NCBI GenBank assembly: GCA_040223615.1
Contig: JAVKFY010000034.1
Location: forward strand, 62,001 to 126,000
Origin: JAVKFY01 sp040223615
GTDB taxonomy: Bacteria > Pseudomonadota > Alphaproteobacteria > GCA-2731375
Direction: 5' to 3'
Length of the DNA stretch: 64,000 bases
Shown here: positions 51,264 to 59,954 of the stretch, in pieces
Layout of the letters: every line of letters begins with the position of its first letter
Position numbering within the stretch: position 1 is the first letter of the stretch
The notes under the pieces: generated by a model
What the model saw: the letters and a program-made list of their open reading frames with translations, nothing else
Told to the model about the DNA's origin: nothing
Database searches by the model: none
Made by a program: the position numbers and the translations under genes

Positions 51264-53483
51264 ATGACCACCATCGATCTCGCTGACCTGGGGACGGCCG
51301 GCATCCGCTTCGTCGGCGTCAACACCGGCGACCGGCTGGGCTACAACACCGGCGGCGCCGCCGGCGACCTGAACGGCGACGGCATCGACGACCTGATCCT
51401 GACCGCACTGCGCACTGGCTCCAATGCCGGCACGGTCTACGTCGTGTTCGGCGGATCCGGCGGCCTGCCCACGAACCTCGCCAGCCTCGGTGACGGCGGT
51501 CTGACGATCGTGGCGACCGACCAGGATTACGGCAGCGCGCCGGCGCTCGGCGTCGGCGACGTCAACGGCGACGGTGTGAACGACCTGGCGATCGGCGCGA
51601 AGTACGGCGGTGCGAACTACGAGGGCCAGGTCTTCGTCGTGTTCGGCGGCAGCCTCGCCGACGACATCGCCATTGCCAGCCTGGGCGCAGCCGGCACCGT
51701 CATCACCGGCGTCACCGCGGGCGGCAGCGCCAACTTCGTGCACCGGGCCGGCGACTTCGACAACGACGGCAACGCCGACCTGATCGTCGGTGCGTTCGGC
51801 GACACGGTCTTCGGCACCAATGCCGGGGCGGCGTACATCGTCTACGGCAATGGCGACGGCCTGCCGCAGACTCTCGACCTGGCGGCGGTGAACACCGACG
51901 CGGTCAGCGTCATCTTCGGCGACGACAACGACTACGCCGGGTTCTTCGTCAGCGGTGGCGGCGACGTCAATGGCGACGGCACCGATGACGTCATCGTCGC
52001 GACCAGCGCGAACGAGGTACACGTCGTATTCGGCCAGCAGGACAGCCGCGCCAATGTCGACCTCGCCGGCGCGAGCGCCCGCATCGCCACCATCACCGGC
52101 GCCAACGCCGGCGATCTCAACGCTGCCTTCGTCGGCTTCGCCGGCGACGCCAACGGCGACGGGCTGGAGGACATGCTGGTCGCCGCGCCGGGCTACGCCG
52201 GCGGCGGCACCGCCCGCGGCGCGGTCTACCTGATCTTCGGCAGCGCGACGCTGGGCGACATCGACCTGGCGAGCCTCGGTGACGCCGGTATCCGCATCGA
52301 TGGCGCCGCCGACGGCGACCGGATCGGCGAGCGCGGCCTGCACGGCATCGACGGTGACTTCAACGGCGACGGCTTTGCCGACTTCGTCATTGGCGGCTTC
52401 CAGAACCAGGCCTACCTGATTTTCGGTGGGGCGAGCCTGCCGTCGGTGCTCGACCTCGGCGCGCTGGGCGATGCCGGCATCGCCTTCACGCCGGAAAATG
52501 CCGGCGACCGGCTCGGCATCTCCGCCAGCGGCGCCGGCGACGTGAACGGCGATGGGCTGGCCGACGTCCTGCTCGGCGCCAACGGCTTCAACGCCTACAC
52601 CGGCGCGATGTACCTGATCTACGGCGTGTTCAGCGCCCTCGCCACGGCAGGCGACGACACGCTCACGGGTGCCGGGCTTGACGACTCGATCGACGGCGGC
52701 GCCGGCGACGACACCATCTTCGGCAACGGCGGCAACGACACGCTACTCGGCAATGACGGTGTCGACCTGCTGGCCGGTGGCGACGGCAACGACTCGGTCG
52801 GCGGTGGTGCCGGCGCCGACGATGGTTACGGCCAGGCCGGTGACGACACGCTGCTGGGCGGCACCGGGGCCGACAACCTGCGCGGCAACCTCGACGACGA
52901 CATGGTCATGGGCGAAGGCGGCGACGACACGCTGCGCGGCCAGGTCGGTACCGACATGGTCGACGGCGGCGTCGACAACGACATGCTGTTCGGCGGTGGC
53001 GGTGACGACAGCGTCGAGGGCGGTACCGGCAATGATGTCGCCAACGGCAACTCCGGCGCCGACACCGTCAACGGCGGCGACGGCGACGACACGGTGCGCG
53101 GCCAGGGCGGCAACGACGTCGTCAACGGCAACGACGGCAACGACCTGGTGCTGGGCATCTCCGGCCTCGACTCGCTGTTCGGTGGCACGGGCGACGACAC
53201 GCTGACCGGCGGTGTCGGCAACGACCAGCTCACCGGCGGCGACGGCGCCGACGTGTTCCAGTTCGGCGCCATGCAGGGCAGCGACACGATCACCGACTTC
53301 GAGGACGGCACCGACCGGATGTCCTTCGTCGGGGTCTCGACCTTCGGCGACCTGACCATCGTCGACACCGACGACGGCGCCGCGATCACGCTGGCCTCGG
53401 AAGGCGACAGTCCGACCTTGCGGGTGACCTTGACCGGCATCGCCGCCGATCAGCTCGACGCCAGCGACTTCATCTTTTCGTAG
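51264..53483 (+). CDS. Large FG-GAP/RTX secreted protein, copy 2
   Basis: This 739-aa paralogue of copy 1 shares its N-terminus (MTTIDLADLGTAGIRFVGVN), the seven FG-GAP motifs, the RTX nonapeptides and the tail DQLDASDFIFS. RTX repeats are fewer than in copy 1. AGGAG lies 11 bases before the chosen ATG. The 93-bp gap from copy 1 suggests a promoter or read-through. A 92-bp stretch (53166-53257) is identical at base level to copy 3 (55515-55606), much closer than their FG-GAP halves, so the C-terminal module has been exchanged or conserved recently. Confidence 0.93.
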   Translation: MTTIDLADLGTAGIRFVGVNTGDRLGYNTGGAAGDLNGDGIDDLILTALRTGSNAGTVYVVFGGSGGLPTNLASLGDGGLTIVATDQDYGSAPALGVGDVNGDGVNDLAIGAKYGGANYEGQVFVVFGGSLADDIAIASLGAAGTVITGVTAGGSANFVHRAGDFDNDGNADLIVGAFGDTVFGTNAGAAYIVYGNGDGLPQTLDLAAVNTDAVSVIFGDDNDYAGFFVSGGGDVNGDGTDDVIVATSANEVHVVFGQQDSRANVDLAGASARIATITGANAGDLNAAFVGFAGDANGDGLEDMLVAAPGYAGGGTARGAVYLIFGSATLGDIDLASLGDAGIRIDGAADGDRIGERGLHGIDGDFNGDGFADFVIGGFQNQAYLIFGGASLPSVLDLGALGDAGIAFTPENAGDRLGISASGAGDVNGDGLADVLLGANGFNAYTGAMYLIYGVFSALATAGDDTLTGAGLDDSIDGGAGDDTIFGNGGNDTLLGNDGVDLLAGGDGNDSVGGGAGADDGYGQAGDDTLLGGTGADNLRGNLDDDMVMGEGGDDTLRGQVGTDMVDGGVDNDMLFGGGGDDSVEGGTGNDVANGNSGADTVNGGDGDDTVRGQGGNDVVNGNDGNDLVLGISGLDSLFGGTGDDTLTGGVGNDQLTGGDGADVFQFGAMQGSDTITDFEDGTDRMSFVGVSTFGDLTIVDTDDGAAITLASEGDSPTLRVTLTGIAADQLDASDFIFS

Positions 53484-53558
53484 ACCGCGTCGCGCTGCTA
53501 GCATCGTCGGCGGTGAGGGCGAGTAACGGCAACGATGTTGCCGAAAGGGTAAGTGTTC

Positions 53559-55832
53559 ATGGCCACGTTCGATCTCGCCAATCTCGGTACCACTGGCGTC
53601 ACCTTCACCGGCATCAGCCGGCTGGACCGCTTCGGCTTTAATGTCACCGGCCCGGCCGGCGACGTGAACGGCGACGGTTTGGATGACCTGCTGCTGGCGG
53701 CGCACATGCGTGGCGGGCAATACGAGGGCGCGGCCTACGTGGTGTTCGGCAACGCCAGCGGACTGGCCACCGACCTCGCCAACCTGGGCGACGGCGGCGT
53801 CGCCATCGCCGGCTACAACGCCGCGCGCGCCGGGCGAGAGGCGACCGGCATCGGCGACGTGAACGGCGACGGCATCGCCGACTTCGCCATCGGCGCCGAG
53901 CCTCGCGATACCAATAACTTCTCGGCCGACGAAGGGCCGGGCACGACGCACATCATCTTCGGCCGCGCCACGCTCGGCGGCGACATCGGGCTGGACGCGC
54001 TGGGCGGGGCCATCGGCCTCACCATCCAGGGTACGGCCGACGACGACCAGGCCTATCACATCGCCGCCGTGGGCGATTTCAACGGCGACGGTATCGCCGA
54101 CGTCGCGATCGGCGCCGACGGCTATGGCCCGAGCGATCCGAATGACGACTTCGGTGCGGTGTTCGTGATCTTCGGCGACAGTGGCGGCCTGCCGGCCAGC
54201 GTCGACCTCAGCAACCTCGGCGATACCGGCATCCGCATCCTCGGCCCGAATGCGGGCGCCTATGCCGGCGCGCAGGTCGCGGGTGGGGGCGACGTCAACG
54301 GAGACGGCATCGACGATATCGCAATCACCACCGGCCAGGCCAATACGTCCAGCTTCATCGCCTTCGGCAGCGCCACGCCGACCGGCCTCGACATCAGCGA
54401 CTTCGCCAGCGAGAACGGCGGCATCACCATCGCCCCCGGCGGGGTCGACTTCGACCAGTCGTCCATCGCCTTGATCGACGACGTCAACGGCGACGGCATC
54501 GACGACATCCTGGTCGGCACGCCCTTCGCCGACCAGGGCGGCACCGACACCGGCGCGGTCTACCTGATCTTCGGCCAGGAAGGGCTCGGCAACGTCGCGC
54601 TGTCGTCGATCGACAGCATCGGCATCCGGATCAACGGCGCCGCCGACAACGAGCGCGCCGGCCTCGTGGTCAACGGCGTCAGCGACTTCAATGGCGACGG
54701 CTTCAACGACATCCTGATCGGTACCAACGCCAACAAGGCCTACATTGTGTTCGGCGGGCCGGCGCTGCCGACGTCCGTCTTCCCGCAGATCAACCTCGCC
54801 AGCCTGAGCGAGTCGGAAGGCGTCGTGCTCACCGCGCCGAGCGGCGTGTTCGGTATTGGCAGCGCTATCGCCGCGGCCGGTGACATCAACAATGACGGCC
54901 TGGCTGACGTGCTGGCCGGCGCCACCGGGTTCGACAGCTCACGCGGCGTCAGCTACCTGCTCTACGGCACCTTCGAGGCCAGCGCGACCGCCGGCGATGA
55001 CAGCTTCACCGGCGGTTTTCAGGGCGACACGATCGCGGGCGGCGCCGGCAACGACACCCTCAACGGCGGTGGCGGCGGCGACAGTCTCGACGGCGGCGCC
55101 GACAACGACCTGCTGATCGGCGGCGGCGACGACAGTGCCGACACCATCGGCGGCGGCGCCGGCAACGACTCCGCCTTCGGACAGGGCGGCGACGACTCGA
55201 TGAACGGCGGCGACGGCGACGACGACATGAAAGGCAATGTCGGCGACGACAGCCTGACCGGCGCGGCCGGTGCCGACACCCTGCGCGGCCAGGTCGGCGG
55301 CGACCGGCTGGTCGGTGGGGACGATGCCGACATGCTGTTCGGCGGCGGCGGCGACGACAGCGTCGACGGCGACGGCGGCAACGACGTGGTCAACGGCAAC
55401 TCCGGCGCCGACACCGTCAACGGCGGCGATGGCGACGACACGGTGCGCGGCCAGGGCGGCAACGACGTGGTCAATGGCAACAACGGCAACGACCTGGTGC
55501 TTGGTATCTCCGGTCTCGACTCGCTGTTCGGTGGCACGGGCGACGACACGCTGACCGGCGGTGTCGGCAACGACCAGCTCACCGGCGGCGACGGCGCCGA
55601 CGTGTTTCAGTTCGGCGCCATGCAGGGCAGCGACACGATCACCGACTTCGCGGACGGCACCGACCGGATGTCCTTCGTCGGCGTTTCCGCCATCGGCGAG
55701 CTGACCATCGTCGACACCGACGATGGCGCCGCGATCACGCTGGCCTCGGAAGGCGACAGCCCGACCTTGCGGGTGACCTTGACCGGCATCACCGCCGATC
55801 AGCTCGACGCCAGCGACTTCATCTTCAGCTAG
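53559..55832 (+). CDS. Large FG-GAP/RTX secreted protein, copy 3
   Basis: This 757-aa third paralogue starts MATFDLANLGTTGVTFTGIS and has seven FG-GAP motifs (DVNGDGLDDL to DINNDGLADV), RTX nonapeptides and the type I tail LTGITADQLDASDFIFS. The ATG at 53559 is preferred over a GTG two codons earlier, because the N-terminal residues then align with the other copies. A 75-bp gap separates it from copy 2. Together the three encode about 2270 residues of calcium-binding repeat protein. Confidence 0.93.
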   Translation: MATFDLANLGTTGVTFTGISRLDRFGFNVTGPAGDVNGDGLDDLLLAAHMRGGQYEGAAYVVFGNASGLATDLANLGDGGVAIAGYNAARAGREATGIGDVNGDGIADFAIGAEPRDTNNFSADEGPGTTHIIFGRATLGGDIGLDALGGAIGLTIQGTADDDQAYHIAAVGDFNGDGIADVAIGADGYGPSDPNDDFGAVFVIFGDSGGLPASVDLSNLGDTGIRILGPNAGAYAGAQVAGGGDVNGDGIDDIAITTGQANTSSFIAFGSATPTGLDISDFASENGGITIAPGGVDFDQSSIALIDDVNGDGIDDILVGTPFADQGGTDTGAVYLIFGQEGLGNVALSSIDSIGIRINGAADNERAGLVVNGVSDFNGDGFNDILIGTNANKAYIVFGGPALPTSVFPQINLASLSESEGVVLTAPSGVFGIGSAIAAAGDINNDGLADVLAGATGFDSSRGVSYLLYGTFEASATAGDDSFTGGFQGDTIAGGAGNDTLNGGGGGDSLDGGADNDLLIGGGDDSADTIGGGAGNDSAFGQGGDDSMNGGDGDDDMKGNVGDDSLTGAAGADTLRGQVGGDRLVGGDDADMLFGGGGDDSVDGDGGNDVVNGNSGADTVNGGDGDDTVRGQGGNDVVNGNNGNDLVLGISGLDSLFGGTGDDTLTGGVGNDQLTGGDGADVFQFGAMQGSDTITDFADGTDRMSFVGVSAIGELTIVDTDDGAAITLASEGDSPTLRVTLTGITADQLDASDFIFS

Positions 55833-55959
55833 GCACTTCAAGTCCAGTCTGCACCGGCCCACTCCGCGCAAGCGGGAAATACCCCAGCCGGGTCGCCTCG
55901 GCAGGCGGGGGCGCCTATATTGGCCGGCGATTCGAATACAGGGATGTGAAGGAGGCCGC

Positions 55960-56952
55960 ATGTCGGCGATCCAGTACGATGTCGTCGGCATCGGCAACGC
56001 CATTGTCGACGTCGTCAGCCACGCCGACGACGCTTTCATCGCCGCGCAGGGCCTGGGCAAGGGCCTGATGACGCTGATCGACGCGGACCGCGCAGTCAGC
56101 CTGTACGAGGCCATGGGCCCGGGCATCGAGGCCTCGGGCGGCTCGGCCGGCAACACCATGGCGGCGCTGGCCCGGCTGGGCGGGCGCGGCTGCTACATTG
56201 GCAAGGTGCGCGACGACCAGCTCGGGCAGATCTTCCAGCACGACATCCGCGCCGCCGGGGTCGCCTTCGATACCGCGATGGCGACCGACGGGCCGCCGAC
56301 CGCGCGCTGCCTGATCGTGGTGACGCCGGACGCCGAGCGCACCATGAACACCTTCCTGGGCGCCTGTCTGAACCTGACGCCCGACGACATCGATCCGGAC
56401 ACCATCGCCGCCGCCCAGGTGACCTACATGGAAGGCTACCTCTGGGATCCGCCGGAGGCGAAGAAGGCGTTCCTGAAGGCGGCCGACATCGCGCACGGCG
56501 CCGACCGGCAGGTGTCGATCAGCCTGAGCGATCCGTTCTGCGTCGACCGGCACCGCGACGAGCTGCGCGACCTGGTCGACGGCCACATCGACATCCTGTT
56601 CGCCAACGAGGCCGAGATCTGCTCGCTGTACCAGGTGGAGGACTTCGACGCGGCGGTGGAAGAGGTGCGCGGCCGCTGCAAGATCGCCGCGCTGACCCGC
56701 TCGGAGAAGGGCTCGGTGGTGGTCACCGCCGACGAGACCGTCGCGGTCGCCGCCGACAAGCCGAAACAGTTGGTGGATTCCACCGGGGCCGGCGACTACT
56801 ACGCCGCCGGATTCCTGCACGGGTTGACTTCGGGCCGGTCGCTGGCCGACTGCGCCCGGATCGGCGGCATCGCCGCGGCGGAGGTGATCGCGCATCTCGG
56901 CGCCCGGCCGGATACCGACCTCGCCGCCCTGGTGCGCGAGCGGCTCAACTGA
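55960..56952 (+). CDS. PfkB-family carbohydrate kinase, adenosine kinase-like
   Basis: This 330-aa ribokinase-family protein begins YDVVGIGNAIVDVVSHADD and has the two PfkB signatures. The first is EASGGSAGNTMAALARLGGR, and the second VDSTGAGDYYAAGFLHGL has the catalytic Asp in the GAGD anion hole. The sequence is closest in style to adenosine kinase, which makes AMP from adenosine, as in purine salvage. Other ribokinase-type substrates are possible. A GAAGGAG site precedes the ATG. It lies 63 bp before a membrane-bound adenylate cyclase, so AMP/cAMP metabolism may be linked here; this is inference. Confidence 0.88.
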   Translation: MSAIQYDVVGIGNAIVDVVSHADDAFIAAQGLGKGLMTLIDADRAVSLYEAMGPGIEASGGSAGNTMAALARLGGRGCYIGKVRDDQLGQIFQHDIRAAGVAFDTAMATDGPPTARCLIVVTPDAERTMNTFLGACLNLTPDDIDPDTIAAAQVTYMEGYLWDPPEAKKAFLKAADIAHGADRQVSISLSDPFCVDRHRDELRDLVDGHIDILFANEAEICSLYQVEDFDAAVEEVRGRCKIAALTRSEKGSVVVTADETVAVAADKPKQLVDSTGAGDYYAAGFLHGLTSGRSLADCARIGGIAAAEVIAHLGARPDTDLAALVRERLN

Positions 56953-57015
56953 GGGCCCGCGCCGACCCGCGCCGGCAAGGGGGACAGCCCGAGGGTGTTC
57001 AAGGGGAATGACCTG

Positions 57016-58740
57016 ATGCAGCGGGCGCGGCTCACCTCGGGCTGCATCCTGTTCGTCTTCGTCACCACCCACCTGCTGAATACCGCGCTCGGCAACATCT
57101 CGCTGGAGGCGATGGAGGCCGGCCGGCGGGTGTTCGTGGCGGTGTGGCGCAACCCGGTCGGGACCACGGTGCTGATCGGCGCCTTCGCCACCCATCTCTC
57201 GCTGGTGCTGTTCTCGCTGTTCCGGCGACGCCGGCTGAAAATGCCGTGGGTCGAGGCGCTGCAGATCATCGCCGGCCTGGCGATCCCGTTCGTGGTGATG
57301 ATCCATATTCTCGGCACGCGCGGCATCCACGAGCTGTACGGCATCAACGACACCTATGCCTTCGTCGTCCTGTCGCTGTGGGTCTGGGACTGGGAACAGG
57401 GCCTGTTGCAGGTGCTGGCGGTGCTGCTGGCGTGGACGCATGGCTGCCTCGGGCTGTATTTCTGGCTGCGGCTGAAACCGTGGTTCGCGACGGTGCAGGG
57501 CGCGGCTTTCGTGATCGCGCTGCTGTTGCCGACGATCTCCATTGCCGGCTTCGCCAGCGCCGGCAAGGAAGCTGCGATCCTGGCGCAGAACAGCCTGTGG
57601 CTGCAGGCGCGGATGGCCGAGGTCGGGCTGCCGGACGGCGCCGCGGACTGGGTCTACGACATGGCCGACCTGCTGCGGATGTCGGCGCTGGGCGTGCTGG
57701 TGGCGATCTTCGCGGCGCGCTGGCTGCGGGTCAGCCTGGAGGGCCGCAACAACCGTTTCAACGTGACCTATCCGGACGGCGCGCGGGTGACCTGCGACCG
57801 GGGCCTGTCGGTGCTGGAGGCGAGCCGGATCGGCGGCCAGAGCCACGCCTCGGTGTGCGGCGGGCGCGGGCGCTGTTCGACCTGCCGCGTGCGCATTGTC
57901 GCCGGCCGCGGCGGCCTGCCGCTGCCCAGCGAAGCCGAGCAGCGCGTGCTCGACCGGGTAGGCGCGCCGGACAACGTGCGCCTGGCGTGTCAGTTGCGGC
58001 CGGCCGGCGACGTCACCGTGATCCCGCTGCTGCCGGCCAACGCCGAGCCGCGCGCCGGGTTCCGCCGGCCGGGATACCTGCAGGGCTCGGAGCGCGAGAT
58101 CGCGGTGCTGTTCTCCGACCTGCGCTCGTTCACCCAGTTCTCCGAGAGCAAGCTGCCCTACGACGTGGTGTTCGTGCTGAACCAGTATTTCCGCACCATG
58201 GGCGGCGCCATCGAGGACGCCGGCGGCCGGCTCGACAAGTTCATCGGCGACGGCACCATGGCGCTGTTCGGAATCGACAGCGGGCCGGAAGCCGGTTGCC
58301 GGCAGGCGCTGAACGCGGCGCGGGCGATGGCGCAGGGGCTGGAGGAACTGAACCGCCAGCTCGCCAACGACCTGAGCGAGCCGCTGCGCATGGGCATCGG
58401 CATTCACGCCGGCCCGGCGATCGTCGGCGAGATGGGCTTCCACCACGCCACCTCGGTGACCGCGATCGGCGACACGGTGAACACCGCCAGCCGGCTGGAG
58501 AGCATGACCAAGGAGCTGGCCTGCGGCCTGATCGTGTCGGAGTCGGTGATCGCCTATGCGGGAATCGAGTTCGCCGATCACCCGCGCAAGCAGATCCAGG
58601 TACGCGGCCGCACCGAACCGATGGAAATCGCCGCCATCGCCGATCCGGCCAGGTTGGCGGAACTGGAGGCCGGCGCTCCGAGCAACCGCACCGCCGGCGA
58701 GGCATCGCCAGTTGCTGATGCGGCCGTTGGCGAATCCTAG
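57016..58740 (+). CDS. Membrane-anchored class III cyclase with haem-type anchor and [2Fe-2S] ferredoxin domain
   Basis: This 574-aa protein has about six transmembrane helices (1-240) with conserved-looking histidines (His19, 60, 97, 105, 142) in the style of succinate-dehydrogenase cytochrome b anchors. A ferredoxin domain (about 240-335) with Cys281, Cys287, Cys290 and Cys325 (VCGGRGRCSTC...LACQL) follows. A cyclase domain (about 360-545) has metal Asp368 and Asp412, adenine-specifying Lys408 and Thr in VTAIGDTVN. The ATG has AAGGGGA upstream; a GTG seven codons earlier is possible. Sinorhizobium CyaC is a related haem-anchored cyclase. Redox control of cAMP is inferred. Confidence 0.9.
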   Translation: MQRARLTSGCILFVFVTTHLLNTALGNISLEAMEAGRRVFVAVWRNPVGTTVLIGAFATHLSLVLFSLFRRRRLKMPWVEALQIIAGLAIPFVVMIHILGTRGIHELYGINDTYAFVVLSLWVWDWEQGLLQVLAVLLAWTHGCLGLYFWLRLKPWFATVQGAAFVIALLLPTISIAGFASAGKEAAILAQNSLWLQARMAEVGLPDGAADWVYDMADLLRMSALGVLVAIFAARWLRVSLEGRNNRFNVTYPDGARVTCDRGLSVLEASRIGGQSHASVCGGRGRCSTCRVRIVAGRGGLPLPSEAEQRVLDRVGAPDNVRLACQLRPAGDVTVIPLLPANAEPRAGFRRPGYLQGSEREIAVLFSDLRSFTQFSESKLPYDVVFVLNQYFRTMGGAIEDAGGRLDKFIGDGTMALFGIDSGPEAGCRQALNAARAMAQGLEELNRQLANDLSEPLRMGIGIHAGPAIVGEMGFHHATSVTAIGDTVNTASRLESMTKELACGLIVSESVIAYAGIEFADHPRKQIQVRGRTEPMEIAAIADPARLAELEAGAPSNRTAGEASPVADAAVGES

Positions 58741-58749
58741 AGAAAGAGC

Positions 58750-59115
58750 TCAGTCCGCCCTGACCATCCGGCCCATGATCTGACGGCCGCCGAAGATGTG
58801 GACGTGGAAGTGGGGGACTTCCTGGTTGGCGTCGGCGCCGTTGTTGGCGACCAGGCGGTAGCCTGAGCCGTCGACGCCGGCCAGCTTGGCGCATTCGGCG
58901 ACGGCCCGCAGGAAGCCGCCCATCTGTTCGTTGGTCGCGCCGGCCGCGAAGTCCTCCAGCGTCACCCACGGGCCCTTCGGGATCACCAATACGTGCACCG
59001 GCATCAGCGGATTGATGTCGTGGAAGGCGAGCGCGAACTCGTCCTCGTAGACCTTGTTGCAGGGCAGTTCGCCGCGCAGGATCTTCGCGAACACGTTGCC
59101 GTCGTCATATGCCAT
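58750..59115 (-). CDS. hinT: HIT-family purine nucleoside phosphoramidase (HinT-like)
   Basis: This 121-aa histidine-triad protein carries the HxHxHxx motif in EVPHFHVHIFGGR with the catalytic histidine, preceded by HVLVIPKGPWVTLEDF. HinT hydrolyses adenosine phosphoramidates and aminoacyl-adenylates. It is the last gene of the leftward his operon, 25 bp after hisE, a common alphaproteobacterial position. The gene converges with the ferredoxin-cyclase gene, with a 9-bp gap between stops. Confidence 0.94.
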   Translation of the reverse strand: MAYDDGNVFAKILRGELPCNKVYEDEFALAFHDINPLMPVHVLVIPKGPWVTLEDFAAGATNEQMGGFLRAVAECAKLAGVDGSGYRLVANNGADANQEVPHFHVHIFGGRQIMGRMVRAD

Positions 59116-59140
59116 CGTCGTCTCCGTCAGCGTCGGCGGG

Positions 59141-59437
59141 TTATTTGCGGCGTTTGGCCAGCTCGGCGAACACCGCCTTGGCGTCGATGCCGCGCGCGGC
59201 CCACAGCACCAGCAGGTGATAGATCAGGTCGGCGCTCTCAGACACAACGCGCTCGTCGCTCTCGGCCAGTGCCGCGACCACCGTCTCGGTGGCCTCCTCG
59301 CCGACCTTCTGGGCGATCTTGGGCAGGCCGCGGGCCAGCAGCCTGGCGGTGTAGGAACTGTCGGGATCGGCGCCGCGGCGCTGCTCGATCACCGCGAGCA
59401 GTTCCGACAGCACCTGTTCGGGAGTGGTCTTGGCCAT
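59141..59437 (-). CDS. hisE: Phosphoribosyl-ATP pyrophosphatase
   Basis: HisE hydrolyses phosphoribosyl-ATP to phosphoribosyl-AMP, histidine step 2. The 98-aa protein has the MazG-like metal-binding motif KVGEEATETVVAALAESDE and SADLIYHLLVLWAARGI. It is the stand-alone type, not fused to HisI. It follows the sixA-like gene by 11 bp. hisI is not in the window and is presumably elsewhere in the genome. Confidence 0.96.
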   Translation of the reverse strand: MAKTTPEQVLSELLAVIEQRRGADPDSSYTARLLARGLPKIAQKVGEEATETVVAALAESDERVVSESADLIYHLLVLWAARGIDAKAVFAELAKRRK

Positions 59438-59448
59438 GTCCGCGCTCC

Positions 59449-59952
59449 TCAGGGCAGCGTTTTCGGCGTGATCAGCCAGGCCAGTCGGCTGCCGCCGGCA
59501 CTCAAGCTCGGCCAGTCGTCGAGCTCGATGCAGGCACAGGCGCAGGTCGGGAACTTGGACAGTTCAGGGTTCGGCGCCGCACCGGGCCCGGCCAGCATCC
59601 GCGTCACCTGCTGCAGGTCCGGATTGTGCGCCACGATCATCAGCGCGTCGACGCTCGCCTCGGTGGCCTGGGCGCGGGCCAGCAGGTGGCCGGGGCCGCA
59701 GAGATAGAGGTCGCGTGCGATCTCGGGCTGTGGCGGGCTGTCGAGGCGCGGCCCGAGCAGGCCCCAGGTGTCGAGCGCGCGGCGCGCCGAACTCACCAGC
59801 ACCTTGTCGAGCCGCGCGCCCCGCTGTTTCAGATAGTCGCCGATCGCGGCGGCGGCGCGCTCGCCGCGCGGGTTCAGCGGGCGGTCGTGGTCGTCGAGGT
59901 CGTCGTCGCCCCAGTCCGACTTGGCGTGGCGCAACAAATAGAGGCGGGGCAT
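59449..59952 (-). CDS. SixA-like histidine phosphatase
   Basis: This 167-aa protein belongs to the phosphoglycerate-mutase-type histidine phosphatase superfamily. MPRLYLLRHAKSDWGDDDLD carries the RHG-like catalytic histidine (RHA), and LMIVAHNPDLQQVTRML holds the second histidine. It resembles SixA, which dephosphorylates HPt domains of phosphorelays. HPt is found in this window in the hybrid kinase at 42759, an interesting but unproven pairing. It lies between hisF and hisE (2 and 11 bp gaps), probably as part of the operon. An alternative role as a metabolic phosphatase is possible. Confidence 0.9.
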   Translation of the reverse strand: MPRLYLLRHAKSDWGDDDLDDHDRPLNPRGERAAAAIGDYLKQRGARLDKVLVSSARRALDTWGLLGPRLDSPPQPEIARDLYLCGPGHLLARAQATEASVDALMIVAHNPDLQQVTRMLAGPGAAPNPELSKFPTCACACIELDDWPSLSAGGSRLAWLITPKTLP

Positions 59953-59954
59953 CG

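Noticed and set aside
55000..55600. A second CRISPR-like periodic region
   Set aside because: It is the RTX repeat region of the third FG-GAP protein, in frame with it.
55915..58581. A long minus-strand frame opposite the adenosine kinase and cyclase genes
   Set aside because: Composition is His/Arg/Gln/Asp-rich with no motif, and the plus strand has two clear families in the same region.
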